The notes under the pieces were generated by a model. The model did no database searches, was not told the origin of the DNA, and saw only the letters and a program-made list of their open reading frames with translations. Of a stretch of DNA of 64,000 nt, positions 26,777 through 35,664 are shown one piece after another. Numbering within the stretch: position 1 is the stretch's first letter; the number at the start of each line of letters is the position of its first letter. Position numbers and translations under genes: made by a program. This stretch comes from Luteimonas sp. RC10 (lineage in GTDB: Bacteria > Pseudomonadota > Gammaproteobacteria > Xanthomonadales > Xanthomonadaceae): NCBI RefSeq assembly GCF_014192745.1, contig NZ_JACHYJ010000001.1:248001-312000 (forward strand), in the 5' to 3' direction.

Positions 26777-27095
26777 GCGCGCGGTCCACTGGACGGCAAC
26801 CGCCAAATACGATCTGTCCGCCATCATCGACTACATCGCCGCCGAAAGTCCGGATGCGGCGCTGGCGACGCTGGATACCCTGCAGCAGCATGCCGCCTCC
26901 CTGGAAAGCCTCAGCGAACGGGGACGCATCGTACCCGAGCTCGGCGACGCCGGTCTCTCGCAGTACCGGGAGCTGGTGGTCAAACCGTGGCGGATCCTCT
27001 ATCTGCCGGGTACCGACGCGGTGCATGTCGTCGCGGTGCTGGACAGCCGCCGCGACCTGCAGACGCTGCTGCTCGAACGCCTGATGCGCTCCTGA
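26769..27095 (+). CDS. ParE/RelE-family toxin
   Basis: 108 residues. The fold signature is visible: W-T-A-T-A-K-Y-D-L at the start of helix 1, then RGRIVPELG, YRELVVKPWRILY and VHVVAVLDSRRDL, matching ParE-type proteins (R-x-x-P-E-L, then Y-R-x-L-x-x-x-x-x-R-I-x-Y). RelE members cleave ribosome-bound mRNA and ParE members poison gyrase; the long helix 1 favours ParE, but I cannot decide. It overlaps the antitoxin gene by 8 bases and ends 1 base before dnaG, an unusual position. Confidence 0.88.
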   Translation: MAERAVHWTATAKYDLSAIIDYIAAESPDAALATLDTLQQHAASLESLSERGRIVPELGDAGLSQYRELVVKPWRILYLPGTDAVHVVAVLDSRRDLQTLLLERLMRS

Positions 27096-27096
27096 C

Positions 27097-28824
27097 ATGG
27101 CCCGCATCCCCGACGCCTTCATCGACGACCTGCTCGCCCGGACGGACATCGTCGAGGTGATCAACGCGCGCGTCCCGCTCAAGCGGCAGGGCAAGGAGTA
27201 CTCGGCGCGCTGCCCGTTCCACGACGAGCGTTCGGCCAGCTTCACCGTCTCGCCGACCAAGCAGTTCTATCACTGCTTCGGCTGCGGGGCGCACGGCACT
27301 GCGATCTCGTTCCTGATGAACTACGACCGCCTCGAGTTCCTCGACGCGGTGGACGAGCTGGCCAAGCGCGCCGGTATGGAGATCCCGCGCGAGACGACCC
27401 AGCGCGAAGCGCGGCCCGACAGCGCACCGATGTACGAGGCGCTCGAGGCCGCGACCCGATTCTTCCGGCGGCAGTTGGCCGGCAGCGACAAGGCGCGCGA
27501 CTATCTCGACCGCCGCGGCGTCGACGAGGCGACACGCGAGCAGTTCGCGATCGGCTATGCGCCGGATGGCTTCTCGGCGCTCAAGGACGCGCTGGGCAAG
27601 GACGACGCACGCCGCATCACGGTGTTGGAGAAAGTCGGCCTGCTGTCGAAGAACGAGCGCGGCCACAGCTACGACAAGTTCCGCGACCGGGTGATCTTTC
27701 CGATCCATGATCGCCGCGGCCGGCCGATTGCATTTGGCGGCCGGGTGCTGGCGGCCGAAGACTCGCCCAAGTACCTCAATTCGCCCGAGACGCCGCTGTT
27801 CCACAAGGGCCGCGAACTCTACGGCCTGTGGCAGGTGCGGCAGGCCAACCAGAAGATCGAGCGCCTGGTGGTCGTGGAGGGCTACATGGACGTGGTGGCG
27901 CTGTTCCAGCACGGCCTGCCGCAGGCGGTGGCGACGCTGGGCACGGCGACCACGCCCGACCACGCCGAGCTGTTGTTCCGCAACGCGGCCGACGTGTACT
28001 TCTGCTTCGACGGCGACGCCGCCGGTCGACGCGCAGCGACGCGCGCGATGGAATCGGTGCTGCCGCGCATGCGCGACGGCCGTCAGGCGTTCTTCCTGTT
28101 CCTGCCCGACGGCGAGGACCCGGATACGATCGTGCGCCAGGAGGGCGTACAGGGCTTCGAGGCGCGACTGGCGCAGGCCACGCCGTTGTCGACGTTCTTC
28201 TTCGACACCATCGGCGATGGCATCGCGCTGTCGACGCTCGATGGCAAGGCCCGCCTGGCCGAGCGCGCCAAACCGATGCTGGCGCAGATTCCGGACGGCG
28301 CGTTCGCCGATCTGATGCGCCAGCGGTTGACCGAGTTGACCGGACTGGGCCGACCTGCGGCATCGGCGCCCGCACTGCCGACTCGCATGCCGCGCGGTGG
28401 GCGCGCGGTGCCGGCGCCACGACGCAGCCTGGTGCGCCACGCGATCGCGCTGTTGCTGCAGAAGCCGGCGATGGCCGCGACGCTGCCGCCGCCCTACCCG
28501 TTCGTCGCGCTGCAGCAGCCGGGCATCGACCTGCTGACCGAATTGATCGCGGTCGCCAGCGTGCGCCCCGACATCAGCACCGGCTCGCTGCTCGCCCACT
28601 TCGACGGCCGCGACGAGGCGACCGCGCTGCAGAAGCTCGCCAGCCAGTCGCTGCCGGGCGACGAAGCGACCTGGGAGATCGAGTTGCGCGATGTCGTCGC
28701 CCAGCTCGACCGGCAGGTGTTGCAGCAGCGCATCGACGATCTGCTGGCCCGCCAGCGCGAGGGCGCGCTCGATGCCGCCGGCAAGCAGACGCTGCGCGAA
28801 CTGCTGAGCCAGCGTGCGGGCTAA
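27097..28824 (+). CDS. dnaG: DNA primase
   Basis: 575 residues, full length. The N-terminal zinc site has Cys39, His42, Cys60 and Cys63 (CPFH and CFGC). The RNA polymerase domain includes the Toprim motifs VVEGYMD and CFDGDAAGRRA. The C-terminal third is the DnaB-binding helical region (LVRHAIALLL onward, after a Pro/Arg linker at about 425-445). It makes RNA primers at the replication fork. In many gammaproteobacteria dnaG lies between rpsU and rpoD; neither is beside it here, and a toxin gene ends one base upstream. Confidence 0.97.
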   Translation: MARIPDAFIDDLLARTDIVEVINARVPLKRQGKEYSARCPFHDERSASFTVSPTKQFYHCFGCGAHGTAISFLMNYDRLEFLDAVDELAKRAGMEIPRETTQREARPDSAPMYEALEAATRFFRRQLAGSDKARDYLDRRGVDEATREQFAIGYAPDGFSALKDALGKDDARRITVLEKVGLLSKNERGHSYDKFRDRVIFPIHDRRGRPIAFGGRVLAAEDSPKYLNSPETPLFHKGRELYGLWQVRQANQKIERLVVVEGYMDVVALFQHGLPQAVATLGTATTPDHAELLFRNAADVYFCFDGDAAGRRAATRAMESVLPRMRDGRQAFFLFLPDGEDPDTIVRQEGVQGFEARLAQATPLSTFFFDTIGDGIALSTLDGKARLAERAKPMLAQIPDGAFADLMRQRLTELTGLGRPAASAPALPTRMPRGGRAVPAPRRSLVRHAIALLLQKPAMAATLPPPYPFVALQQPGIDLLTELIAVASVRPDISTGSLLAHFDGRDEATALQKLASQSLPGDEATWEIELRDVVAQLDRQVLQQRIDDLLARQREGALDAAGKQTLRELLSQRAG

Positions 28825-29104
28825 TCCGTCATGCCGCAGGGTGGATCGCGCAGGTGCTGCGGCGACCATGGCGTCCGTCGGCGCCACCGATCCGGCAATG
28901 AAAGCGCTTCCACACGGCGGCGCCAACACATCATCGACGCGCCCTTAACTCCAGCGCTGGTCTGATCCGCCGCGGGGGATCATCGGCAACGCCACGTAGG
29001 CGCAACGCGCCTGTCGTGGGCCGCGCCTCGCCACGACGACGCCAGGGCCCGCGCAGACGGGCCCGGCCAGGTCCCCGCTGTCTCCCTCCACAGGATGTTT
29101 TGCC

Positions 29105-29758
29105 ATGCGTTCGATGCCTTTCCCCCACACCCGGCCCGGCCTGCGCCATGCCGCGACCGCTCTGCTCCTTGCCGGCCTGCTGAGCGCTGGCTGCGCGAAG
29201 ATCGACACCCCGCCGGCGCTGGTCAAGCCGTTGCACATCGACCTGTCGGCGCCCGTCGCCGAGCAGGTGGACCTGGCCTGGCCGCAGCGTGACGGCGCGC
29301 TCGCCAGCGAACACACGATCGCGCAGGCGCGCCAGGTCACGTTGCGGCTGCCCGACGGCCGGCAGTTGACGGTGCCGGCCGAGCGGGTCGCGTTCCGCCA
29401 GCAGGACGGCATGCTCGCCAGCGTCAACATCGAGCCCAGCGGCGCCGGCGGCGAGCACACCGCCGCCTTGAATCAGGTGCGCGGCCTGCTCGAGGACAAT
29501 CGCCTGCTCGACCCGACGCTCGCCCATGAGCTCGACGGCTGGGCGGTCGCCGGCGGCGCCCCGCAGACTGCGCGCGTGGTGATCCGCGACGTGGACGTGC
29601 AGGTGGGTTTGCGTCCGGACCGCCGGATCGGCTGGCAGAGCACGCTCGATTTCTCGCCGCGCCCCTGCCAGATGCCGGCCGGGCTCGATGGCGACCCGGA
29701 TGCCTGCCTGCACGCACCGCCGACGACCGACGGCGCGCTCGCCGAGGTGCAGGGCTGA
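29105..29758 (+). CDS. Lipoprotein of unknown function
   Basis: 217 residues. After a basic N-terminus, the signal ends in LLAGLLSAGC, a good lipobox with Cys at about 32. The mature part lacks a recognised domain: beta-rich segments (ARQVTLRLPDGRQLTVPAE, RVVIRDVDVQVG) and one later Cys pair (RPCQM, DACLH) are visible. The end is separated by 23 bases from the convergent ampG gene. No ribosome-binding site of good quality is visible; an ATG nine bases downstream (MPFPH) could also be used. Confidence 0.6.
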   Translation: MRSMPFPHTRPGLRHAATALLLAGLLSAGCAKIDTPPALVKPLHIDLSAPVAEQVDLAWPQRDGALASEHTIAQARQVTLRLPDGRQLTVPAERVAFRQQDGMLASVNIEPSGAGGEHTAALNQVRGLLEDNRLLDPTLAHELDGWAVAGGAPQTARVVIRDVDVQVGLRPDRRIGWQSTLDFSPRPCQMPAGLDGDPDACLHAPPTTDGALAEVQG

Positions 29759-29769
29759 GCCACCCCGCA

Positions 29770-29798
29770 GCGACGCCGGTCCTAGAGGCCGGCGTCGC
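29770..29798. terminator. Bidirectional hairpin at the ampG 3' end
   Basis: GCGACGCCGG (29770-29779) pairs with CCGGCGTCGC (29789-29798): a perfect 10-bp stem with a 9-nt loop containing the ampG stop codon. It separates the convergent lipoprotein and ampG genes. There is no T-run. Confidence 0.5.
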
Positions 29799-31104
29799 CC
29801 TGCGTACCGGCCGCGGCGTCATCGCCGAGCCGCACGCGCGGCTTGAGCCAGAAGAACAGCAGCAACGCCGGCGCCGCGACGACGGCGGTGATCACGAAAT
29901 AGACCGCGTAGCCCTCGGTGACTTCGACGATCCAGCCAGAAAAGAACCCCAGTAGCTTGCCGGGCAGCATGATCAGCGACGAAAACAACGCGTACTGCGT
30001 GGCGGTGTAGCGCTGGTTGACCAGTGCCGACATGTAGGCGACCGCGACCGTGCCCAGGAAGCCCTGCGCCAGGTTCTCGCCGGAGATCACGATGGTGAGT
30101 CGGGTCAGGTCGCCATCGGCGCCGATCAGCGCCAGATACAGCAGGTTGCTCGCCGCGCCGAGCACGATCGCCACGAACAACGGCCATTGCACGCCCCAGC
30201 GCGCGACCGCGACGCCGCCCAGAAACGCACCGGCAATGCCGATCCAGATGCCGTAGACCTTGGTGACCGCCGCGATCTCGGTCTTGCTGAAGCCCTGGTC
30301 GAGATAGAACGGGCCGATGATGCCGCCGATCAACGCCTGGTCGGAGATCTTCATCGCCAGGATGAACAGCAGGATCGCCAGCGCGACCTTGCCACCGAAG
30401 CGGCGGAAGAAATCGGCGAACGGCTCGACCACGCCCTCGCGCAATCCTTGCGCCCAGTTCTGCGCACGCACGCGCACCACGTCCGGCTCGCGTGCGAGCA
30501 GGCAGGCGACGATCGGCACCAGCATGCAGGCAGCCATCGCGCGGTAGACCATCGGCCAGGCGACATGGTCGGCCAGCACCAGCGCCAGCGCGCCGGTCAC
30601 GATCAGCGCGATGCGATAGCCCAGCGAATAGGTCGCCACGAGTGCGCCCTGGGCATTGGCCGGTGCGATCTCGACGCGATAGGCGTCGACCGCGATGTCG
30701 AGCGTCGCGCCGGAGAACGCGACCAACAGCGTCAGGGCGACGAACAGCGCCAGCGGCCCGGTGCCGACGGCCGCCATGCCCAGCAGCCCCGCCATCACCG
30801 CCACCATCGCCAGCAGCAGCCAGCCGCGCCGCTGGCCCAGCCGGCCGAGCAGCGGCAACCGCCAGCGATCGACCAGCGGCGCCCACAGGAACTTGAACGA
30901 GTACGCCATGCCGGCGCTGGCGATCATCGTGATGTCGCGCAGCTCCATGCCGCCCTCGCGCAGCCAGTAGGCGAGCGTGCCGGCGACGAGCAGGAACGGC
31001 AGGCCCGACGCGAAGCCGAACAGGAACATCGTCCGCGCCGCGGGCTGGGTGAAGGCCTGCCAGATCGACGGCTTGCCGGCACGCGCCGACGCGGCGGCGC
31101 TCAC
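29782..31104 (-). CDS. ampG: AmpG-family muropeptide permease
   Basis: 440 residues starting with GTG, whose GTGA overlaps the xthA stop. Twelve or more hydrophobic segments are present. FGFASGLPFLLVAGTLAYWL at the N-terminus, KFLWAPLVDRW, DIAVDAYRVE and ISGENLAQGFLGTVAVAYMS are classic AmpG blocks. AmpG imports anhydro-muropeptides for cell-wall recycling and, where present, feeds the AmpR/AmpC induction pathway. No ampR-ampC pair is in this window, although a BlaI/M56 pair is present elsewhere in it. It is probably transcribed from the xthA promoter. Confidence 0.92.
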   Translation of the reverse strand: MSAAASARAGKPSIWQAFTQPAARTMFLFGFASGLPFLLVAGTLAYWLREGGMELRDITMIASAGMAYSFKFLWAPLVDRWRLPLLGRLGQRRGWLLLAMVAVMAGLLGMAAVGTGPLALFVALTLLVAFSGATLDIAVDAYRVEIAPANAQGALVATYSLGYRIALIVTGALALVLADHVAWPMVYRAMAACMLVPIVACLLAREPDVVRVRAQNWAQGLREGVVEPFADFFRRFGGKVALAILLFILAMKISDQALIGGIIGPFYLDQGFSKTEIAAVTKVYGIWIGIAGAFLGGVAVARWGVQWPLFVAIVLGAASNLLYLALIGADGDLTRLTIVISGENLAQGFLGTVAVAYMSALVNQRYTATQYALFSSLIMLPGKLLGFFSGWIVEVTEGYAVYFVITAVVAAPALLLFFWLKPRVRLGDDAAAGTQGDAGL

Positions 31105-31904
31105 GCGCGGTAGTCCACGACGAGCGGCGCGTGGTCGGAGAAGCGCGGTTCGGCGTGGACCGCAGCGGCCTGGATGCGATCGCGCAGCGAGGGCGTGACG
31201 AACTGGTAATCGATGCGCCAGCCCACGTTGTTGGCCCGCGCCGCGCCGCGGTTGCTCCACCAGGTGTACTCGGCGGCTTCGGGCCGCAGCACGCGCAGCG
31301 CGTCGAGCCAGCCGGTCGCCGGCGGATCGCACAGCCCGTCGCCGCAGGCATCGGCGATCATGCCGTTGAGCCAGGCGCGCTCGGGCGGCGTGCAGCCGGA
31401 GTTCTTCTGATTGCTCGACCAGTTGCGGATGTCGTTGCGGCTGCGCACGATGTTCCAGTCGCCACACAGCACGTAATCGCGGCCACTGGCCAGCCATTCG
31501 TCGAGGATCGGCCGCAACCAGGCCATGACCTCGAACTTGAAGCCCTGGCGCAGATCGCCGGACGAGCCGGACGGGATGTAGAACGAGACCACGCTCAGGT
31601 TGCCGAAGCGCGTCTCGATGTAGCGACCTTCCTCGTCGAACGGCGCCCAACCCAGCGCGGTGCGCACCTCATCGGGCTCGCGCCGCGCGTAGATCGCGAC
31701 CCCGCTGTAGCCCTTCTTGGTGGTCGCATCGCGGAACCAGGCCTTGTAGCCGGCCGGCAGGAACTCGGGGCCAGCGAGCTGGTGCTCCTGGGCCTTGGTC
31801 TCCTGCACGCACAGCACATCGGCATCCTGCGCAGCGAACCAGTCGAAGAACCCCTTGCGGGCGGCCGAGCGCAGGCCATTGGCGTTGAAACTGATGATTC
31901 TCAT
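31101..31904 (-). CDS. xthA: Exodeoxyribonuclease III family AP endonuclease
   Basis: 267 residues. EEP motifs are complete: ISFNANGLRSA, CVQETKA (Glu), GYSGVAIYAR, GDWNIVRS (Asp/Asn), WWSNRGAARANNVGWRIDY and FSDHAPLVVDY (Asp-His). It cuts at abasic sites and removes 3' blocks in base-excision repair. The order xthA then ampG, with pyrE and a cytochrome peroxidase upstream, resembles other Xanthomonadaceae chromosomes (from memory). The start at 31904 has MRIISFN as expected. Confidence 0.94.
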   Translation of the reverse strand: MRIISFNANGLRSAARKGFFDWFAAQDADVLCVQETKAQEHQLAGPEFLPAGYKAWFRDATTKKGYSGVAIYARREPDEVRTALGWAPFDEEGRYIETRFGNLSVVSFYIPSGSSGDLRQGFKFEVMAWLRPILDEWLASGRDYVLCGDWNIVRSRNDIRNWSSNQKNSGCTPPERAWLNGMIADACGDGLCDPPATGWLDALRVLRPEAAEYTWWSNRGAARANNVGWRIDYQFVTPSLRDRIQAAAVHAEPRFSDHAPLVVDYRA

Positions 31905-31960
31905 GGCGCGAAGGGTAACCGAGACGCGACCCGCAGTCCGCGCGGTCGGCGCCGCCCATA

Positions 31961-32010
31961 CCTCCCCCGCACGCGGGGGAGGTCGATGCGCGCAGCGCGT
32001 CGGGTGGGGG
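31961..32010. repeat. Dispersed intergenic repeat, complete copy
   Basis: CCTCCCCCGC and GCGGGGGAGG form a tight hairpin (31961-31982). They are followed by a second pairing arm, GATGCGCGCAGCGCGTC, and the GGGTGGGGG end. Copies with the same two-hairpin plan occur at 34.6, 35.7, 42.9 and 51 kb. Confidence 0.7.
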
Positions 32011-32016
32011 CGCGGC

Positions 32017-33075
32017 CTATTCCGGCCGCGGCGTCGTCGCCGTGCTCGGTGGCAGCAGCGGATAGGCGATGTCGGGCTGCTGGCCGGTCAGCGTGCGCAG
32101 GAATGCGGCGATCGCGGCCACTTCGGCGGTCGCCAGTTCGCGGCCAAGCTGACTGGTGCCCATGATCGCGACTGCCTGCTCCAGATCCCAGACCTGGCCG
32201 CTGTGGAAGTACGGCGCGGTCAGCTCGACGTTGCGCAGCGGCGCGGCGCGGAACACGTATTCGTCGCTGGCGGTCTGGGTGACCGCGAAACGCCCCTTGT
32301 CGCCCTCGGGCAGAATCTCCGCACCGGGCCGGGCGATGACGCCGAACGGGAAGTACGCCTGGCCACCGAAGTTCGCGCCGTTGTGGCACGCCGCGCAGCC
32401 ACTGTCGACGAACAACCGCAGGCCGCGGCGTTCGGTGGCATCGAGGGCCGCATCCTCGCCACCGAGCCAGCGGTCGAAGCGTGCGTGCGGGGTCACCAGC
32501 GTGGCCTCGAAGGCTTCGAGCGCCAGCGCCATGTTGTCGAAGCTCACCGGCGTGGCGTCGCCGGGAAAGGCCGCGGCGAACAGGGCGACGTAGCGCGGCA
32601 TGCTCAGCAGGGTCTCGACCACCCGCTCAGGCGTGTTGTTCATCTCCACGCTCGCCTGCACCGGGCCCTTCGCCTGCTCGGCGAGATCGGCGGCGCGGCC
32701 ATCCCAGAATTGCGCGGCGTTGAACACCGCATTGAAGACCGTCGGCGAGTTGCGCGGCCCGCGCTGCCAGCCGTGACCGATCGAGACCGGCACGTTGTCG
32801 GCGCCGCCGGTGCCGATGTTGTGGCAGGTGTTGCAACTGATGATGTGGCTGCGCGAGAGCCGCGGCTCGAAGAACAGCATGCGGCCCAGCGCAAGCCGTT
32901 CCTCGGTGATCGCGACACCCCGCACCTGCGCCGGCACCACGCCCACTGTGCCGAACAGCGCCGCCGCAGTGGCGCGCAAGCCGTCGTCGTCGTCGCGTTG
33001 CGCCAGTGCGGCGCTGCCTGCGCCCAGCGCGAGGGCGACCGCAGCCGCCACGCCTACCACCCATCCCGTCCGCAT
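32017..33075 (-). CDS. Di-haem cytochrome c peroxidase (CcpA/MauG-like)
   Basis: 352 residues with a signal peptide (about 1-25, ending ALAQ). Two haem c sites are visible: CNTCH in the N-terminal half and CAACH in the C-terminal half. LFFEPRLSRSHIISCNTCH, GPRNSPTVFNAVFN and DSGCAACHNG are typical of the family, as is the final YFHSGQVWDLEQAV. It is probably periplasmic and reduces hydrogen peroxide with electrons from cytochrome c. MauG-like protein-modifying relatives are possible, though no obvious substrate gene is nearby. Confidence 0.9.
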   Translation of the reverse strand: MRTGWVVGVAAAVALALGAGSAALAQRDDDDGLRATAAALFGTVGVVPAQVRGVAITEERLALGRMLFFEPRLSRSHIISCNTCHNIGTGGADNVPVSIGHGWQRGPRNSPTVFNAVFNAAQFWDGRAADLAEQAKGPVQASVEMNNTPERVVETLLSMPRYVALFAAAFPGDATPVSFDNMALALEAFEATLVTPHARFDRWLGGEDAALDATERRGLRLFVDSGCAACHNGANFGGQAYFPFGVIARPGAEILPEGDKGRFAVTQTASDEYVFRAAPLRNVELTAPYFHSGQVWDLEQAVAIMGTSQLGRELATAEVAAIAAFLRTLTGQQPDIAYPLLPPSTATTPRPE

Positions 33076-33219
33076 CGTCCCGCTCCATTTCCATGACGCG
33101 CCGAGGATGCGCGGCATCGCCATCGTCGGCATTGATCGCGCGCAACGCCGCACCGATACGGCCGACAGCGCCTGTTGCCTTACCATTTCGGCTCTCCGCC
33201 CCTTTCCGCCAGGCCGCCG

Positions 33220-33879
33220 ATGTCCGACCACCGCACCCGCTTCCTGCAACTCGCCTTCGACGTGCAGGCGCTGCGTTTTGGCGAGTTCACGCTCAAGTCC
33301 GGCCGTGTCAGCCCGTACTTCTTCAATGCCGGTCGCTTCGACTCGGGCGCGGCCCTGGCGACGCTGGCACGCTGCTACGCTGATGCGCTCGAGGCGGCCG
33401 CACTCGACTTCGACCTGCTGTTCGGGCCGGCCTACAAGGGCATTCCGCTGGCGAGCGCGCTGGGCGTGGAGTACGCACGCCGCGGGCGCGACCTGCCCAT
33501 CGCCTTCAACCGCAAGGAAGCCAAGACCCACGGCGAGGGCGGCACCTTGATCGGTGCCCCGCTCGACGGCCGCCGGGTGCTGATCGTCGACGACGTGATC
33601 ACCGCCGGCACCGCGATCCGCGAGGCGCTGGGGCTGATCGACGCGGCCGGCGGACGGGTCGCGGGCATTGCGATCGCGCTCGACCGCCAGGAGCGCCTGA
33701 CCGACGACGATCCGCGCTCGGCCGCCCAGCGGGTGGCCGACGAACAGGGCGTGCCGGTGGTGTCGATCGCCGGGCTGTCGGACCTGCTTGCGTTCGCGGG
33801 CGAAAACGCGACACTGGATGCCGAGCGCGACCGCCTGCTTGCCTACCGGTCGCGATACGGAAGCGGCCCGGCGCGCTGA
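33220..33879 (+). CDS. pyrE: Orotate phosphoribosyltransferase
   Basis: 219 residues, normal length. The PRPP-binding loop is VLIVDDVITAGTA. FGEFTLKSGRVSPYFFNAG at the N-terminus and FGPAYKGIPLA are PyrE signatures. It converts orotate and PRPP to OMP in pyrimidine synthesis. The ATG at 33220 precedes the conserved start; an upstream in-frame ATG is not supported by family length. No pyrimidine attenuator was recognised upstream. Confidence 0.96.
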   Translation: MSDHRTRFLQLAFDVQALRFGEFTLKSGRVSPYFFNAGRFDSGAALATLARCYADALEAAALDFDLLFGPAYKGIPLASALGVEYARRGRDLPIAFNRKEAKTHGEGGTLIGAPLDGRRVLIVDDVITAGTAIREALGLIDAAGGRVAGIAIALDRQERLTDDDPRSAAQRVADEQGVPVVSIAGLSDLLAFAGENATLDAERDRLLAYRSRYGSGPAR

Positions 33880-33910
33880 TGGCCCGCCAGCGCCCTGGGG
33901 GAGGGACACG

Positions 33911-34552
33911 ATGACGTTGCAGGGACTTCTGGCCGCCGCACTGTCGCTCGCCGCCGCGACCGCCGGGGCGCAAATCGCGGCCCCCGACCGCAAGGTGTAC
34001 TGCTGGGACGAAGGCGGTCGCCGGGTCTGCGGCGATGCCCTGCCCGCCTCGGCGGTGAATGCCGCGCGCACCGAGATCGACGCGCGCAGCGGCGTGCGCA
34101 CCGCCGAGATCGGCCGCGCGCTCACCGATGAGGAGCGCAGCGCGGCCGAGGCCGCGCAGGTGCAGGCGCAGCGCGAGGCCGAGGCACGCGGGGTCCTGCA
34201 GCGGCGGGAGCTGGCGATGGTCGAGGCCTACGCGACCGAAGCCGACCTGCGGCGCGCCTACGGCGAGCGCATCGTGCTGGTCGAAGAAGCGATCAAGACC
34301 TCGCACCTGGGCATCGCCAACCTGCGCGCGAGCCTGCTGTCGCTGCTGCGCCAGGCCGCCGATCTGGAACTGCGCGATGCGCCGGTCGACGCGGCACTGA
34401 TCGCGGGCATCCGCGCCCAGCGCGCGGATCTGGAACGCCAGACTGCGGTGCTCGAGCAACAACTGGCCGACCAGGCCGCACTTGGCGGCGATCTGCGCGC
34501 GGCACTGGCGCGCTATCGCGAGCTCAAGCAGCCGGCGGCGGTGCGGGACTAG
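33911..34552 (+). CDS. DUF4124-like secreted protein with long helical domain
   Basis: 213 residues. A signal peptide (about 1-20, LAAATAGAQ) leads into a short segment with KVYCWDEGGRRVCGDALP, the DUF4124 pattern of a Cys-Trp-x-x-x-x-x-x-x-Cys-x-D hairpin. From about residue 65 the protein is long, charged and helical (EEAIKTSHLGIANLRASLLSL, then Leu/Glu/Gln repeats to the end), probably a coiled coil in the periplasm. The ribosome-binding sequence GGGGGAGGGA precedes the ATG. Function unknown; it follows pyrE by 31 bases and may be co-transcribed. Confidence 0.75.
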   Translation: MTLQGLLAAALSLAAATAGAQIAAPDRKVYCWDEGGRRVCGDALPASAVNAARTEIDARSGVRTAEIGRALTDEERSAAEAAQVQAQREAEARGVLQRRELAMVEAYATEADLRRAYGERIVLVEEAIKTSHLGIANLRASLLSLLRQAADLELRDAPVDAALIAGIRAQRADLERQTAVLEQQLADQAALGGDLRAALARYRELKQPAAVRD

Positions 34553-34566
34553 CAGCGCGGGGCTGG

Positions 34567-34762
34567 CCCCCACCCGGCGCGCGAGCGCGCCGACCTCCCC
34601 CGCAGGCGGGGGAGGTGATCATCCGCGGCGCACGCAGGACGGCCCGCTTGTCTCCCTCCCCCGCATGGCGGGGGAGGGCTGGGGTGGGGGCCGCTGTTCG
34701 CGAAAGCCCCAGCCCCCACCCGATGCCTGTGGCATCGACCTCCCCCGCGAGCGGGGGAGGTG
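34567..34762. repeat. Intergenic repeats upstream of uppP
   Basis: The 293-base gap between the DUF4124 gene and uppP holds three repeat blocks. 34567-34616 has the CCCCCACCCGG block followed by the CCTCCCCCGC/GCGGGGGAGG stem. 34654-34692 holds CCCTCCCCCGC/GCGGGGGAGGG plus GGCTGGGGTGGGGG. 34706-34762 starts with AGCCCCAGCCCCCACCC, then a GATGCCTGTGGCATC hairpin, then another C-tract/G-tract stem. No gene is seen within the gap. Confidence 0.75.
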
Positions 34763-34808
34763 ACCATGACGGTGCGCCGCGGGTTTGGCCCCGCCCGGAC
34801 CGGGCGCG

Positions 34809-34814
34809 TATGCT
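34809..34814 (+). promoter_or_regulatory. Candidate -10 of uppP
   Basis: TATGCT lies 31 bases before the GTG start at 34846, just downstream of the repeat block, giving a leader of about 25 nt. Confidence 0.35.
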
Positions 34815-34845
34815 GCCCGCCCCCACCGCTGCACCGTGAGTCCCT

Positions 34846-35640
34846 GTGTCCGACCCGATTTCCGCACTGCTGCTCGGCATCATCGAGGGGCTCAGCGAGT
34901 TCCTGCCCATCTCCAGCACCGGCCACCTGCTGATCGCCCAGCACTGGCTCGGCGCGCGCTCGGATTTCTTCAACATCATCATCCAGGCCGGCGCGATCGT
35001 CGCGATCACGCTGGTGTTCCGCCAGCGGATCTGGAGCCTGACCACCGGCCTTGGCGAACGCGCCAACCGCGACTACGCGATGAAGCTGGCGCTGGCGTTC
35101 CTGGTCACCGCGCTGGTCGGCCTGCCCGTGCGCATGGCCGGCTGGGAGCTGCCCGAGACCGTCACACCGGTGGCCTGGGCGCTGGTGATCGGCGGGCTGT
35201 GGATGATCGTCGCCGAGCGGCTGGCCGAGCGCAGGCCCGACCGCAGCGATGTCACCTGGACGGTCGCGGTGCTGGTGGGCCTGGCGCAGGTGCTGGCGGG
35301 TGTGTTCCCTGGCACCTCGCGCTCGGCGGCAGCGATCTTCATCGCGATGCTGGCCGGCCTGAGCCGGCGCTCGGCGGCGACCGAGTTCGTGTTCCTGGTC
35401 GGCATCCCGACCATGTTCGCGGCCAGCGGCTATGCGTTCCTGGAGTTGTGGCTGGACCAGGGTCTGGGCGAGGAAGCCTGGGGCGACGTCGCGATCGCCT
35501 TCGTCGCCGCGATGGTGACCGGCTTCATCGTGGTCAAGTGGCTGCTGGGCTACATCAAGCGCCATCGTTTCACCGGCTTCGCGCTCTACCGCATCGCGCT
35601 CGGCCTGGGCCTGCTGCTGTTGATGCCGTCTGGGGTCTGA
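34846..35640 (+). CDS. uppP: Undecaprenyl-diphosphatase (UppP/BacA)
   Basis: 264 residues, starting with GTG. The two active-site blocks are intact: EGLSEFLPISSTGHLLIA near residues 16-33 and GVFPGTSRSAAAIF in the C-terminal half. Eight or so membrane helices are present. It dephosphorylates undecaprenyl pyrophosphate to recycle the lipid carrier for peptidoglycan and O-antigen, and its overexpression gives bacitracin resistance (family knowledge). The GTG was chosen because it begins the family-typical SDPISALLLGI. Confidence 0.94.
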   Translation: MSDPISALLLGIIEGLSEFLPISSTGHLLIAQHWLGARSDFFNIIIQAGAIVAITLVFRQRIWSLTTGLGERANRDYAMKLALAFLVTALVGLPVRMAGWELPETVTPVAWALVIGGLWMIVAERLAERRPDRSDVTWTVAVLVGLAQVLAGVFPGTSRSAAAIFIAMLAGLSRRSAATEFVFLVGIPTMFAASGYAFLELWLDQGLGEEAWGDVAIAFVAAMVTGFIVVKWLLGYIKRHRFTGFALYRIALGLGLLLLMPSGV

Positions 35641-35664
35641 GGCGGGGCTTTCGGGAGGGCCCGT

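Noticed and set aside
26980..28929. A long frame antisense to dnaG
   Set aside because: dnaG is complete with all motifs; the antisense translation has no recognisable feature.
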